A DNA stretch of 64,000 nt from Hyalella azteca (Eukaryota; Arthropoda; Malacostraca; Amphipoda; Hyalellidae), in contig NW_025936234.1 of the NCBI RefSeq assembly GCF_000764305.2, forward strand, positions 45,084 to 109,083, read 5' to 3'. The notes below the pieces were generated by a model. The model saw only the letters and a program-made list of their open reading frames with translations. It was not told where the DNA came from and ran no database searches. Each line of letters starts with the position of its first letter. Within the stretch, counting starts at the first letter, position 1. Positions 9,658-19,333 of the stretch are shown here, one piece after another. Position numbers and translations under genes: made by a program.

Positions 9658-12600
9658 CTGTCAACAAATTTTTTCTTTGTCAAGTATCTATATTTATTCG
9701 AAAATTCCTTTTTATAGCGAATGCTTCCAAAACTTTATTTAGGCCTAAATGATTTGCGTTACTTCACTGGAGCATTAAAATATCACATTTTTATCAACTA
9801 ATAATTTAGAAATAAATTATTTTTGATTTTCCGATGTCTGCGCATTTTCTGTCGAATTTATTTCATTTTGATGTTTCAATTTTCTTTAAGATTTTCTCAA
9901 TTAAGTTGAGTATATAATATAAACTATTTTGTATTATTTTCCTCTTACTTCTATTTCAAGCAATTAAACTCAAAATGCAATCAAAATTTCATTGCACCGC
10001 AAAAAATATGCAGCAATGCTGCTATTTTTTGCAATTGTTTTGAAGTATAATCATATAATTATGAGCAATCGAAATACTATTATCTATTTAAAACAGATAT
10101 GTAACAACAACTATGAATTGCATCATTGACGCTCCGAGTATGAACGCCTTCAAGAACAGACTAGAGGAAGCTATGCAGGAGCATATGTTCAGTCCTAAAA
10201 TGCCTAGCAAATTACGGACCAGGCAATAAGTCCAGCAGCTATCTCAATCAATCGTCAGCTATGGAAAGATCGGGTTCCAAAGGCCGGATCCCTTGTGAAT
10301 CAAGTCACGAAAAGTTCAAGAATCGGCAACAGGCCATGGGCCTATTTCTTCAGTGCCGACACTTCTATTCTATTCTAATTGCTTGTCAGTTAGAAAATTG
10401 CTGGTATTATTATTATCATTATTATTATTATCATTATGGCGCAGTACTGACTGGTAATAGCAGCACAGTGAGCGTATCCCGCGGCGATGGCGACAAACTT
10501 GGCGTCATGAGGCGCGAGCGTCGGCGAGAAAACTGGCGAGAACGTCACGTCGGGGCCCTGGCCTAACTGGCCCACCGTGCTGCGCCCACACGACCACACC
10601 TGGCCCTCCTCTGGCGGGTGGGGAGGGTTTGGTGGGTTGGGAGGGTATTGGTGGGTGGGGAGGCTATATAGTGAGCTTTATTGGTGGGTTAATAAATGTT
10701 ATTCTGCTTGAGGACAACACTGTCCAAGCTTTGAGTAAGTTTTCAATGCAAGTGAAGCGATCATTTGCCACGGGCTATAGTCTGCAACGCTGTGATATCT
10801 TCCTCGTTTCGAGTAAATTATTATCTGGCTGAAATAATTGATAATAAAAAAATTTCTTCTTGGGGTGGCAGCAAGTACCCATGTAGAAGGTGTTTAATAA
10901 GTCGGTTACCCATAGCGGTAATTTGTACAATCTTATACGATAACTCTGACTCCAAATATTCTTTTATGGAACGATGTTACGGGACATTAGCATAGCAATG
11001 TTACGGGACAGCAATTGGATCTGCTCGGGTGAGGAAAATACGGCGAACATATTGGCCACGACGCACGACACATGACACACTACCAACGACATACTACTCG
11101 CGACGCACGACTTATTACACAATACGCACAGCATACGACTAATCACACTACGCACGGCACACGACTCATGACACACTATCCACGACACACGATCCAATAC
11201 CATGACTCATGACTCACTACCCACAACTCAAGACTCACTACCCACGACTCAAGACTCACTACCCACGACTCATGACTCACTACCCACGACTTGAGGCCCA
11301 CGACTCTAGACCCACGACTCTAGACTCACGACCCACCAGTAAGTATGAGGGAGTGTTTGCCCCCAGCAGCCACGCGGGACGCGCGCTGCACAAGTCCTGG
11401 GACTTGCTGGGGCGCCTGCAGGGACGGCTGAATCTCCCGTCCCAGCTTCCCGTCCGCCGCCTCGCCGAACGTCAGCAGCGCTCCGACCGCTGAAAATATT
11501 CATATTTATTCAGTACATTTATATATGAGAATATAGAAACAGCTTATGTATAGTCAAGACTGCGTTCCGACCGCTGAAAATATTTACATTTCATTCATAA
11601 CATTTATGTATGAGAATATAGACATAATTATGTATAGTCAAGACAGCGTCCGACCACTGAAAATATTCATATTTATTCATAACATTTCTATTTGGGAATA
11701 TAGAAACAATTATGTATAGTCAAGACAGTGTCCGACCGCTGAAAATAATCATATTTATTCATAACTTTTATATATGAGAATATAGACATAACTATGTATA
11801 ATCAAGACAGCGTCCGACCGCTGAAAATATTCATATTTTATTCATAACATTTATACACGAGAATATAGAAACAACTAACACTACGCAGCACACCACCAGC
11901 ACACTCTGTACAACGCAGCCTTATGACCTTGTGACCTTATGATGAGTTCGGGACTTCCTAGTGTTCCGGTCACGCTGATGCGCCGCCTTCGTCGTCCTCC
12001 GTCTCCGAGTCGTCGCTAGGCAGGTCACCCCGCCCTCGGGTCCCGTATGTAACATTGGACGTGTTCCGTATATTTGCCCTCCTTTGGGCCAGCTGATGCA
12101 AGATGCTGTTGCTCGTCACTTGCTGAAGATAGTTTCCCATTACTGGACAGTCTGGGATCTTTCTAAACCAATTGTCCAGTCGTCTCTTGCAAGTTGCAAG
12201 GGTGAACTCCCCTCCTGTCAGCTCTTTTGGCAAGGGAGCCTCGGTCCTGCTACGGACAGTGATCCCTCACGAAGAGTCTGTACTCTGGCCGCGGCTCGGT
12301 TATTAAATGGGGGAACCCTGCACAGTCTTCCCCTCCTGTCGTTGTAATGAGTCATTATTCTGGAGGTCTCACTCACAAAGTTGGGGGCCAGTCCGGTTAT
12401 CATCTTCCAAGAGTACAGTATGAATGATATATACCTCTCTCTTCTTCTCTCTAGCGAGTACAAGTGCTTCAGCCTTTTCCAGTAGTTCAGGTTCAGCTTC
12501 CTCATGCCGCTGATCCTGTACGTGAAGTTCCGCTGCACTGCTTCTAGTTTCCGCACCGCACCCGCCTTGAATAGTGCCCAAAGTTGGCAGCAATACTCAA

Positions 12601-15600
12601 GATAGGGAGCCAAGGGCTCTGAAGAGTGTAATCATTGGTGCAGTGGTACTGCTTCTCTCGTTCGAAATGTCCGCCAAACCCACCTCATTCGTGGCAGCCG
12701 GCGCGCAACTATTTCCTCGATGTCGGCATCAAACGTGGTTTCGGTACTCATCAACACTCCGAGATCCCGAACTAGTTGCTTCTCCGCAATTTCTGTGCCA
12801 TCCGATGCCAAGTAGCGATGTATCATCCCGATCTCTGTGCGAACTATGTATCTCATTACTTCGAACTTTGTGCCGTTGAACTGCATATTGTTCGCTAGGG
12901 CCCAATCGTAGATTGTCGACAAGTCATCCTGTAACCTCTCGCAGTCTAGGTCATCTGTGATCTTCATCAGCACTCCTGTATCGTCCGAAAATGACGATGT
13001 AGATGCGTGGGTAAGTTCTGAGTCGATATCAGCAATGTGGATGAGGAAGAGGATCGGCCCAAGCACTGAATCCTGTGGAACTTCGCTTCTCTCGATTTCG
13101 AGTTTCCAATTGCGACAGCTTGTACTCTATCTGTAATGAAGTTGTGGATCCAAATTAACAGGTTTCCTACTACCCCCAACAGCCTTAGCTTTCTAAAGAG
13201 CACCCATGGTCGACTTTGTCAAAATCTTTAGCAAAGTCTAAGTAAACTACGTCCACGCCAGCTCCCTCCTCCAGCTGGGCCACAAGACGGTGATGGTGTT
13301 CCAGTAACTGTGACAAACAGGAACGATTACGCCGGAAACCATGTTGTCCATTGTTATACAGATCAGCCTCTTCCATATACAGGACAAGCCTCCTGAACAC
13401 TACCTTCTCAAAAACCTTGATCACATGTGAGGTCAAGGTCACAGGTCTGTAATTTTTGAGTCTAGCTATCCCTCGGACCTCCTTTGCGGATTGGCGTTAT
13501 CAGTCCCACTTTGAGGCCCTCAGGGATAATTCACTCGGTCATCGAGGCTTTCCAGAGCATTGTGAGTGGAGCCTTCAGTGCTCCAAGACTCTTCTTCAAC
13601 AGCACTGCCGGTATTCCATCGGGTCCTGGCGCTGAAAACGTTGCCAGTTCTTTGATACTCATTTTCATGTCTTCTGGTCCAAACTCAATGTCCTCTAACC
13701 CTCTTCCTCCTGGCAGCTCCTGAAGAACTTCAATGTCATTCTCCTCCCTTGAATAGCGGGGTTTACTGAACATTGATTCCAATTGCGAGCCATCACAGCA
13801 CCACGCAGCATACCACCAGCACACTTTGTACTACGCAGCACCCCGCATCACCCCACCAGTAACCAGCAGGGTGTGGTAGTAGCCACACACAGCACCACAC
13901 AGTACCACCCAACACCCCGCATCACCCCACCAGTAACCAGCAGGGTGTGGTAGTAGCCACACGCAGCACCCGCAACCCTGCCCTGCAGAGGGAGGGGTGT
14001 GGGGGATGTCTCCTGGGGTGACGGCAGTCCCAGCTGTCCTGAGGCGTTACTCCCCCACACAAGAACCTCTCCGGACTCTGGCGGTAGAATCAAAACATTA
14101 CCAGCTCTACATTTTTCTTGTATTGTTATAATTTGTCAATTTAGAATAGAGTTATTCATTACGACGAGTTTGACTAAAGAGAATGTCATTGGTAATAATC
14201 GGTGCCACTGTAGAGTGAACCCTACCACTACACTTATTATTGAATAACTAAAGAAAATTAACTCTTCCAAATGAAAATAGAATTTTTAATCAAATATTTT
14301 AATATAAATAGAAGAAATTTATTTCGCATGGCTTCGTTTCGTGAGGCTCGATGCTTCCACATGAAGTGGACGATAATACGGCCGCCAGTAGAGGCTACCG
14401 AGCACGCAACAGGTCAGCGACCTGACGCCGCTGCGGTGAAGCCCAGTCAGATTTCCGTACAACTCCTCCAGACATTCCTCTTTGACCTTCTAATTACCCA
14501 TGAGTATGTCGTTCCACATCACAATTTGTAATTTATTCCGACTATTTCATTTCATTCGATATTATATATGGCATTGACACTGCAGCCTACACTGCGGCGC
14601 CGAGATCACTATGTTATGTTATGTTAATAGGACTATGCCAATCTTATCGCATATGTCATTCCTCGGTGCTATGATATTCTACACAACACAGTCATAATAC
14701 ATGACCGAGTGATTAACATGACTTCGTCATTCCCCACGACTTGGTCAATCCTCAAATCAATAATCACACTTGTTCGAGGATGCATTTCCAGACATGATAA
14801 TTCGTGTGAACGGAAAGGAGGCTTTATAATGTCCGTCGTTAGCAGTTGGTGACCGTTTAGTATTCCTGACTAAATCCGCAAAGTGGAATGTTATTGTTGT
14901 TTTACTGCCCTAGCCGCAATGCTATTTTCTTTATATGACTTTTACGAAGGAACGTGAAGTCAGCATGGGCTTAACTCCTGGCAGAGAATGACACACCTGG
15001 GACTGTTTACTCATCGAAGAGAAAGAAAAAGTTTGTTTCAAATGAAGATGGTAACCAAACTTGCTTTTAACTTTGATAGTGCATCAGAATAGTTGCATCT
15101 CCAATCGCTGTGATAGCTCCATATCCCAGCGATTGGAGGGGGTGACTAGCTGTGCACTGCAGAATACCCCCATCGAACAATCGAGTTACGGCCAGAGTTC
15201 TGCATGACTCTTCGAGAGGAATCTCTTTTCGTTGCGGGACCGAGGCCGCCCAGTGTCTTGCCGCTGGAGCTGAGAATTAAGGGTCTCACTCCTGAGACCT
15301 TCATGGATGTATGGCTGGATTCGTTTGTGAGCACAATTCTTGATCGAACACTGACAAGCCCTTCAACGAGAAATAAAAAAAAAAAGCATTGTGCATGCAT
15401 CAGCTGGCCCTACTGAGGAAAGATGCACGATAGTTGCGTTCATCGTTACTCCCGGAGCCCTATTACATGGCATGAACAGCCTGTTGAGTAAACAGTGGCC
15501 AGTGAACAGAAAACTTCAGTATTGACTGCCCTGAATAAACCATTATCACCGTAGAAGCGTTCAACAAAGGCTAAACATGGCACAAACTTCCTGCGCATTG

Positions 15601-17363
15601 ATCGTCATAACGCAAACGTTGAAGGCGCGTTTTCCATTGAAAGATTATAAATTAATCAATTAGACACTAAAGATTCATTGCATACATTATACGGCAAACG
15701 GCATAGCTGAATAGAAGCGAATAGCTTCGCTGCTGGGAGTAGTTTCCATCATTTATTATGTAGTATTACCAGTTGATGCGAGCAGAGGAGGGTAGTAGCG
15801 CGCTACATGTAGCGGTAGCGGCGCTACATTTAAGCAATTGTAGTGGTAGCGGTAGCGCCCGCTACATATTTTAGTAGCGATACGTTTTGCCGCTAACCAG
15901 CATTTAAAAACCAGCATGATACATAATATAAATTACAGAATAAAACTGTACGAAAGATTTCAGTGTAATGATGTCAACCTCAGCCTGTTACTAGTGTCAA
16001 CATGTTAGTTGTTACCAGAGGTGGGCATGTAGCGCGCTACATGTAGCGGTAACGATAGCGCGGCTACATTTTAACAAGTGTAGCGGTAGCGCCCGCTACA
16101 TTTAGAGCATGTAGCGGTAGCGGCCGCTACATTTCAAAGTAGCGCTGCCCAGCTCTGGATGCGGGTGTCGAATACTGGCCCTCATCATTGTGGCCCCAGC
16201 TGTAGATACCACCTGTCTCTGTAGAGGTGAATTTCCCAAGAAAGTTGTCATTAATTCAGGGTTTAGGACACATCCTTTCCCAAGAAAATTGTCATAAATC
16301 AAGGCTTTAAGAACATCCTGTTACTGATACCAAACTATTTTGGATGCAAATTTTTGTGTTTCATGAGTAACTAAGTTTTTGTTAATATTTTACTTAAATT
16401 TTTACATAAACTGATCGTTAAATCGATGCTTCAATATGAATTCTAGAAACGATTTGCAGTAGGATTCAGACTTTTAGGTCACAAGAAGATAATCTGTACA
16501 ATACAAATGACTGTCAAAATTCCCGGGAGATTAATACTGACATTTAAGTGTTTAGAAATTTTAATTTTTTCATTTTCCCAAATGAAAATTTTTCCTTTTT
16601 ATATTTTCCCAAATGAAAAACTTTCTTTTTTCATTTCCCCGAATAAAAAAGTATTGTTTTTCATTTTCCCAAATCAAAATTTTGTTTTTTAGCGCATTTT
16701 TTCATTTATGGAAAAAATGCGCTATTGTGCTCGCCATGTCCGTCCGTCTGTCTGTCCGTCCGTCCGTGACTTCACGTTTTCGTCGACGAGAAAATACGCT
16801 CTCTGTCAATCTCTGCAGTGAGTACTGAGTTATATTTTTTCATTTATGGATAAAAGACGCAATTGTGCTCGCCATGTCCATCTGTCGGTCCGTGACTTCA
16901 CGTTTTCTGGACGAGAAACTGTGCTCTCTGTCACTCACTGCGGTGAGTACTGAGTTAGAGTTATATTTTTTCATTTATGGATAAAAGACGCAATTGTGCT
17001 CGCCATGTCCATCTGTCGGTCCGTGACTTCACGTTTTCGTGGACGAGAAACTGTGCTCTCTGTCACTCACTGCGGTGAGTACTGAGTTATATTTTCAGCG
17101 CATTTTCTCATTTATGGAAAAAATGCACTATTGTGCTCGCCATGTCCGTCTGTCCGTCTGTCTGTCTGTCCGTCCGTCCGTCCGTCCGCTACTTCACGTT
17201 TTCGTCGACGAGAAAATGCGCTCTCTGTCACTCACTGCAGTGAGTACTGAGTTATAAATTTTCCATATTTCAGAGGCATGTCTTCACCTCCATGTCTTAC
17301 CCGTAGCAGCGATGGTGTGAGCGCGTCCACAAGCCACCAGGACCACACGATGAGGCTTCAGGG
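9593..17363 (-). CDS. RPGR: RPGR-like gene, propeller blades 2-7 (multi-exon, incomplete)
   Basis: Six exons on the minus strand encode successive RCC1 blades in the same order as vertebrate RPGR: 17363-17301, 16218 to about 16150, 14077-13931, 11489-11337, 10610-10452 and 9657-9593. Internal exons are phase 1 at both ends, about one blade each, and all joins keep frame; the last ends in phase 0. Diagnostic motifs are ALKP..VVLVACGRAHT, GGIYSWGHNDEGQ, VLVWGSNASGQLGL with ACGYYHTLLVT, LLTFGEAADGKLG with AAGGKHSLIL, VWSCGRSTVGQLG with AAGYAHCAAIT, and VYLWGCGRHGKLGFG. In vertebrates RPGR acts at the ciliary connecting region with RPGRIP1 partners. The N-terminal exon is at 93-218. The blade after GHNDEGQ, the end of the last blade and the acidic C-terminal part were not found. 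LINE, MITE and satellite insertions fill the introns. Confidence 0.9.
10130..10380 (+). mobile_element. Possible LINE 3'-end remnant
   Basis: The frame reads MNAFKNRLEEAMQEH, resembling the xNxFKNRLD segment near the C-terminus of many arthropod non-LTR retrotransposon ORF2 proteins, followed shortly by a stop (CAATAA). The assignment rests on a short motif only. Confidence 0.35.
10452..10610 (-). CDS. RPGR: RPGR-like exon, VWSCGRSTVGQLG..AAGYAHCAAIT
   Basis: A 159-bp exon with acceptor CACCCGCCAG and donor GTCAGT. It reads EEGQVWSCGRSTVGQLGQG and ends KFVAIAAGYAHCAAIT, one RCC1 blade. The phase (A|GT) joins correctly to the next exon at 9657. The acceptor is preceded by a C-rich CCCACC-type tract (10611-10690 on the plus strand). 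Confidence 0.85.
11090..11336 (-). repeat. Array of GTGAGTC / GTGGGTAGTGAGTC units at an RPGR donor
   Basis: Reading the minus strand from the donor at 11336, units of about 17-18 bp rich in GTGGGT, GTGAGTC and CTTGAGTC continue for about 240 bp, decaying toward 11090 into CACGACACAC-type units. The true donor GTGGGTCGTGAGTC is the first unit. Many units contain GTGAGT, the consensus 5' splice site. Confidence 0.82.
11337..11489 (-). CDS. RPGR: RPGR-like exon, LLTFGEAADGKLG..AAGGKHSLIL
   Basis: A 153-bp exon, phase 1 at both ends, encoding AVGALLTFGEAADGKLG and, after a linker, RVAAGGKHSLILT. It matches the RPGR blade that reads ELYVFGEPENGKLG...ACGGEHTVVLT in vertebrates. The acceptor (ATTTTCAG before 11489) is repeated as an array upstream. 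The donor GTGGGT after 11337 is the first member of a GTGAGT-rich array downstream. Confidence 0.88.
11481..11880 (-). repeat. ~82-bp array of an RPGR 3' splice site
   Basis: Five units of about 82 bp. Read on the minus strand, each ends AATATTTTCAG|CGGTCGGA (one has CAGTGGTCGG): the acceptor and first eight bases of the RPGR exon 11489-11337. The unit nearest the exon is the real acceptor. The rest of each unit is AT-rich intron (CATAATTATGTATAGTCAAGACAG and similar). Confidence 0.92.
11930..13800 (-). mobile_element. Decayed non-LTR retrotransposon (jockey/CR1-like), 5'-truncated
   Basis: The minus-strand frames together read as a LINE reverse transcriptase followed by the usual C-terminal region. 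Motifs in order are TFSAPGPDGIPAVLLK (about 13630), a FEKVVFRRL..NGQHGFRRNRS block (about 13400-13310), DFAKDFDKVDHG (about 13220), LGPILFLIHIADI with FSDDT in place of the usual YADD (about 13060-12980), and EYCCQLWALFK..RKLEAVQRNF (about 12600-12530). It ends near 11970 with RRLDNWFRKIPD. At least four frame changes (near 13200, 13060, 12620 and 12225) show that it is dead. It is inserted in an RPGR intron between copies of a CACCAGCACACTxTGTAC motif. Confidence 0.88.
13800..13930 (-). repeat. 74-bp duplication of RPGR exon end plus donor
   Basis: On the minus strand, GGCTACTACCACACCCTGCT then GGTTACTG|GTGGGGTGATG occurs at the true exon end (donor after 13931) and again 74 bp further on (donor-like site after 13857). 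Further CACCAGCACACT repeats follow and also occur beyond the LINE near 11885. Confidence 0.9.
13931..14077 (-). CDS. RPGR: RPGR-like exon, VLVWGSNASGQLGL..CGYYHTLLVT
   Basis: A 147-bp exon with acceptor TACCGCCAG and donor GTGGGG, phase 1 at both ends. It carries a complete blade: GEVLVWGSNASGQLGL, then a proline-rich linker, then AACGYYHTLLVT. The CGYYH motif is shared with vertebrate RPGR. The last ~30 bases of the exon and its donor are repeated 74 bp downstream, with the second donor just after 13857. Confidence 0.88.
14328..14754 (+). repeat. Dispersed repeat A, copy 2
   Basis: The second copy of the repeat at 3513-3983, with the same GC-rich core and open frame (substitutions such as KWTI for KWAI and EATEH for EAAEH). 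It is joined directly to repeat B copy 2. Confidence 0.72.
14756..15745. repeat. Dispersed repeat B, copy 2
   Basis: Homologous to 6887-7600 but interrupted by extra sequence, including a LINE 3' fragment at about 15180-15370. Confidence 0.72.
15180..15370 (+). mobile_element. LINE ORF2 C-terminal fragment
   Basis: The plus-strand frame reads TLREESLFVAGPRPPSVLPLE, then GLTPETFMDVWLDSF. It is recognisably the same protein region as TLREGSLSVAGPRL...RRLDNWF in the LINE at 11930-13800, on the opposite strand. It is an isolated fragment inside repeat B. Confidence 0.65.
15785..15895. mobile_element. GTAGCGG palindromic MITE-like element, copy 1
   Basis: A short element beginning CAGAGGAGGGTAGTAGCGCGC, followed by repeated GTAGCGGTAGCG and GCGCTACAT motifs. 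It is related to the element at 16015-16158. The CAGAGGTGGGYA-type end is typical of hAT-derived MITEs; no clear 8-bp target duplication could be seen. Confidence 0.6.
16015..16158. mobile_element. hAT-like MITE abutting an RPGR exon
   Basis: The ends are CAGAGGTGGGCATGTAGCGC and, inverted, CAGAGCTGGGCAGCGCTAC, an imperfect terminal inverted repeat. The interior is made of GTAGCGGTAGCGCCCGCTACA repeats that fold back. The right end lies within the RPGR exon read from 16218, which may have lost its 3' part to the insertion. Confidence 0.65.
16150..16218 (-). CDS. RPGR: RPGR-like exon, GGIYSWGHNDEGQ
   Basis: After the acceptor CTCTACAG the frame reads ETGGIYSWGHNDEGQY, the start of an RCC1 blade, joining in phase 1 from 17301. 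The right-hand part is abnormal: after GHNDEGQ the family expects LG-type residues, but here the frame runs within about 25 bp into a GTAGCG palindromic element (16015-16158). Either a weak donor inside CCAGTATTC ends the exon, or the element truncated it. The exon end is therefore uncertain. Confidence 0.7.
16560..16690. repeat. TTTTCCCAAATGAAAA degenerate tandem repeat
   Basis: Four to five degenerate units of about 30 bp carry CCCAAATGAAAA followed by a T-rich run, immediately before the palindromic repeat array. Confidence 0.65.
16691..17260. repeat. Three-palindrome repeat family, four tandem copies
   Basis: Units of about 130-165 bp contain AGCGCATTTTTT..AAAAAATGCGCT (a 12-bp stem in the first unit), a variable (TCCG)n tract, TTTTCGTCGACGAGAAAAT and ACTCACTGCAGTGAGTACT. 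Single copies occur at 26766-26897 and 60047-60215. Here the array is in an RPGR intron. Confidence 0.88.
17301..17363 (-). CDS. RPGR: RPGR-like exon, ALKP..ACGRAHT
   Basis: This 63-bp exon reads LKPHRVVLVACGRAHTIAAT, close to the corresponding stretch of vertebrate RPGR (ALKP...ACGRNHT). The acceptor is TTTGTTGTTGCAG and the donor GTAAGA. It is phase 1 at both ends and joins in frame to the exon at 16218. It is the most upstream RPGR exon found in this block. Beyond it, toward 18351, there is only intron repeat and a 56-bp satellite. Confidence 0.85.
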
Positions 17364-17514
17364 CTGCAACAACAAATGTCTTGAGAGCTTTTCTAATACG
17401 CATTATTATTATTATCAATTTTGCATGAAATTTAGCTACAGAAATGTAAAAGATACTATTTCAATCTTGTAAACAATTATATGTAATCATGTGATAGAAT
17501 TCTTTCGTTTCATT

Positions 17515-18350
17515 TTCTTGATGAACATAGTGAAGACTAGAAATACGAGCTATAAGCTCAATTAACATTGATAATAATGAACATAGTGAAGACTAGAAAT
17601 ATGAGCTATAAGCTCAATTAACATTGATATTAATGAACACAGTGAAGACTAGAAATACGAGCTATAATCTCAATTAACATTGATATTAATGAACATAGTG
17701 AAGACTAGAAATACGAGCTATAAGCTAAATTAACATTGATAATAATGAACATAGTGAAGACTAGAAATACGAGCTATAAGCTCAATTAACATTGATATTA
17801 ATGAACATAGTGAATACAAGAAATATGAGCTATAAACTCACTTAACATTGATATTAATGAACATAGTGAAGACCATAAATACGAGTTATAAGCTCAATTA
17901 ACATTGATATTAATGAACATAGTGAAGACAAGAAATACGAGCTATAAGCTCAATTAACATTGATATTAATGAACATAGTGAAGACTAGAAATTCGAGCTA
18001 TAAGCTCAATTAACATTGATATTAATGAACAAAGTGAAGACTAGAAATACGGTCTATAAGCTCAATTAACTTTGATATTAATGAACAAAGTGAAGACTAG
18101 AAATACGGTCTATAAGCTCAATTAACTTTGATATTAATGAACAAAGTGAAGACTAGAAATACGGTCTATAAGCTCAATTAACTTTGATATTAATGAACAA
18201 AGTGAAGACTAGAAATACGGTCTATAAGCTCAATTAACTTTGATATTAATGAACAAAGTGAAGACTAGAAATACGGTCTATAAGCTCAATTAACTTTGAT
18301 ATTAATGAACAAAGTGAAGACTAGAAATACGGTCTATAAGCTCAATTAAC
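17515..18350. repeat. 56-bp satellite array
   Basis: About 15 head-to-tail units of 56 bp (TGAACATAGTGAAGACTAGA, then AATACGAGCTATAAGCTCAA, then an AT-rich tail). The last five or six units form a homogenised subtype (GGTCTATAAGCTC) that runs straight into the single N at 18351, as expected where an assembler stopped inside a satellite. Confidence 0.93.
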
Positions 18351-18351
18351 N
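18351..18351. other. Single-N join
   Basis: One N ends the 56-bp satellite. The sequence on either side is unrelated. The RPGR 5' exons and RNF10 exon 1 should lie about here but are at 93-218 and 1579-1678 instead. Confidence 0.9.
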
Positions 18352-18560
18352 AGTGACGGAATATAGGGATTTGGTAGGTTTCCATTCTAAAGGCTTTTTA
18401 ATAAATATGGCAACATTTTGTGACGTTTCATCGTTGCTGACGCGTAGTGAAGTGTTTTGAGAGTCATGTGAAGGCAACAGAACTTACGTAACGCATAAGT
18501 TTTTTTTTTATAGTTTATTTCTCGATGCGTCCTTAAAGTGTCGGAATATACCGCGTTTAC
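18352..18560. repeat. TGTCGGAATATA repeat family, copy 1
   Basis: Begins GTGACGGAATATAGGGATTT and ends AAAGTGTCGGAATATACCGC. It is shared with 40240-40450, 44813-45050 and 46040-46255, all about 200-240 bp. The ends are similar in direct rather than inverted orientation. No coding capacity is present. Confidence 0.8.
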
Positions 18561-19333
18561 CATAGTAGACTTACTAGACTAAGTCAAGTTAGGTATGAAT
18601 ATGATAGGTACTAATCTAGGTAATCTTCTAATGAGTAGGTAGCTAATGATATGTAGGTAGTCATTGTAGTGGGCCTAGTGGCAAGTGGCAACTGGCAAAG
18701 GGAACATTTCTTGTTGCCCTTCACTTCAGGCCCCTTCCTCAAGATAATTTTTCAGTCACATGATTCACATCTGTCCCAATAAACAGTCCCATCAATTGTA
18801 AGTGGAGTAGTAAGTATCTTGGAGACTTGGACACCAGCATTATCATGCATGAGAAAATGATTCAAATATTGAGTGAATGAGGAAATTAAAAATTACTGAT
18901 TCTAAACATATGCATTTGAAAATTACTTTTTTAAGACAACACTTCTGAAGATCCACATCCATGATCCATTAAATATTGTGCCCGTCATTCCTTACAGTTA
19001 AACTATGCAGAAGCTAGCTGTGCATGGGAACTTGGGAAGAGGAGGCATTGTCTTGGATGTTAAATATGTACAATGAATTTCCAATTTTATTTTCAAATAT
19101 TAAAGAGTCTTTTTCAAAATTTGTCTAGGGGTAAGATATCAAAATTTGTTAAATTTCCAAAATTAGCTAGCTATTTATTGATTTTATTCTGTCAAGCTGA
19201 TTCATGTTTCATGCATTGTCTCTGAGACTCTGACTTTATGCAATTGTGCACGATTTCTGATCAATTGAACAGGTCAAATTGTGTCATATATGGATTATAT
19301 GATTTGTAGCAGACAAAATTATTTTAAATTTTT

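Noticed and set aside
10264..10566. 101-codon plus-strand frame
   Set aside because: It covers an RPGR exon in the opposite direction; the minus-strand RCC1 blade is far better supported.
17515..18350. CRISPR-like regular array
   Set aside because: Units of 56 bp are contiguous with no unique spacers, and the setting is intron-rich eukaryotic DNA.
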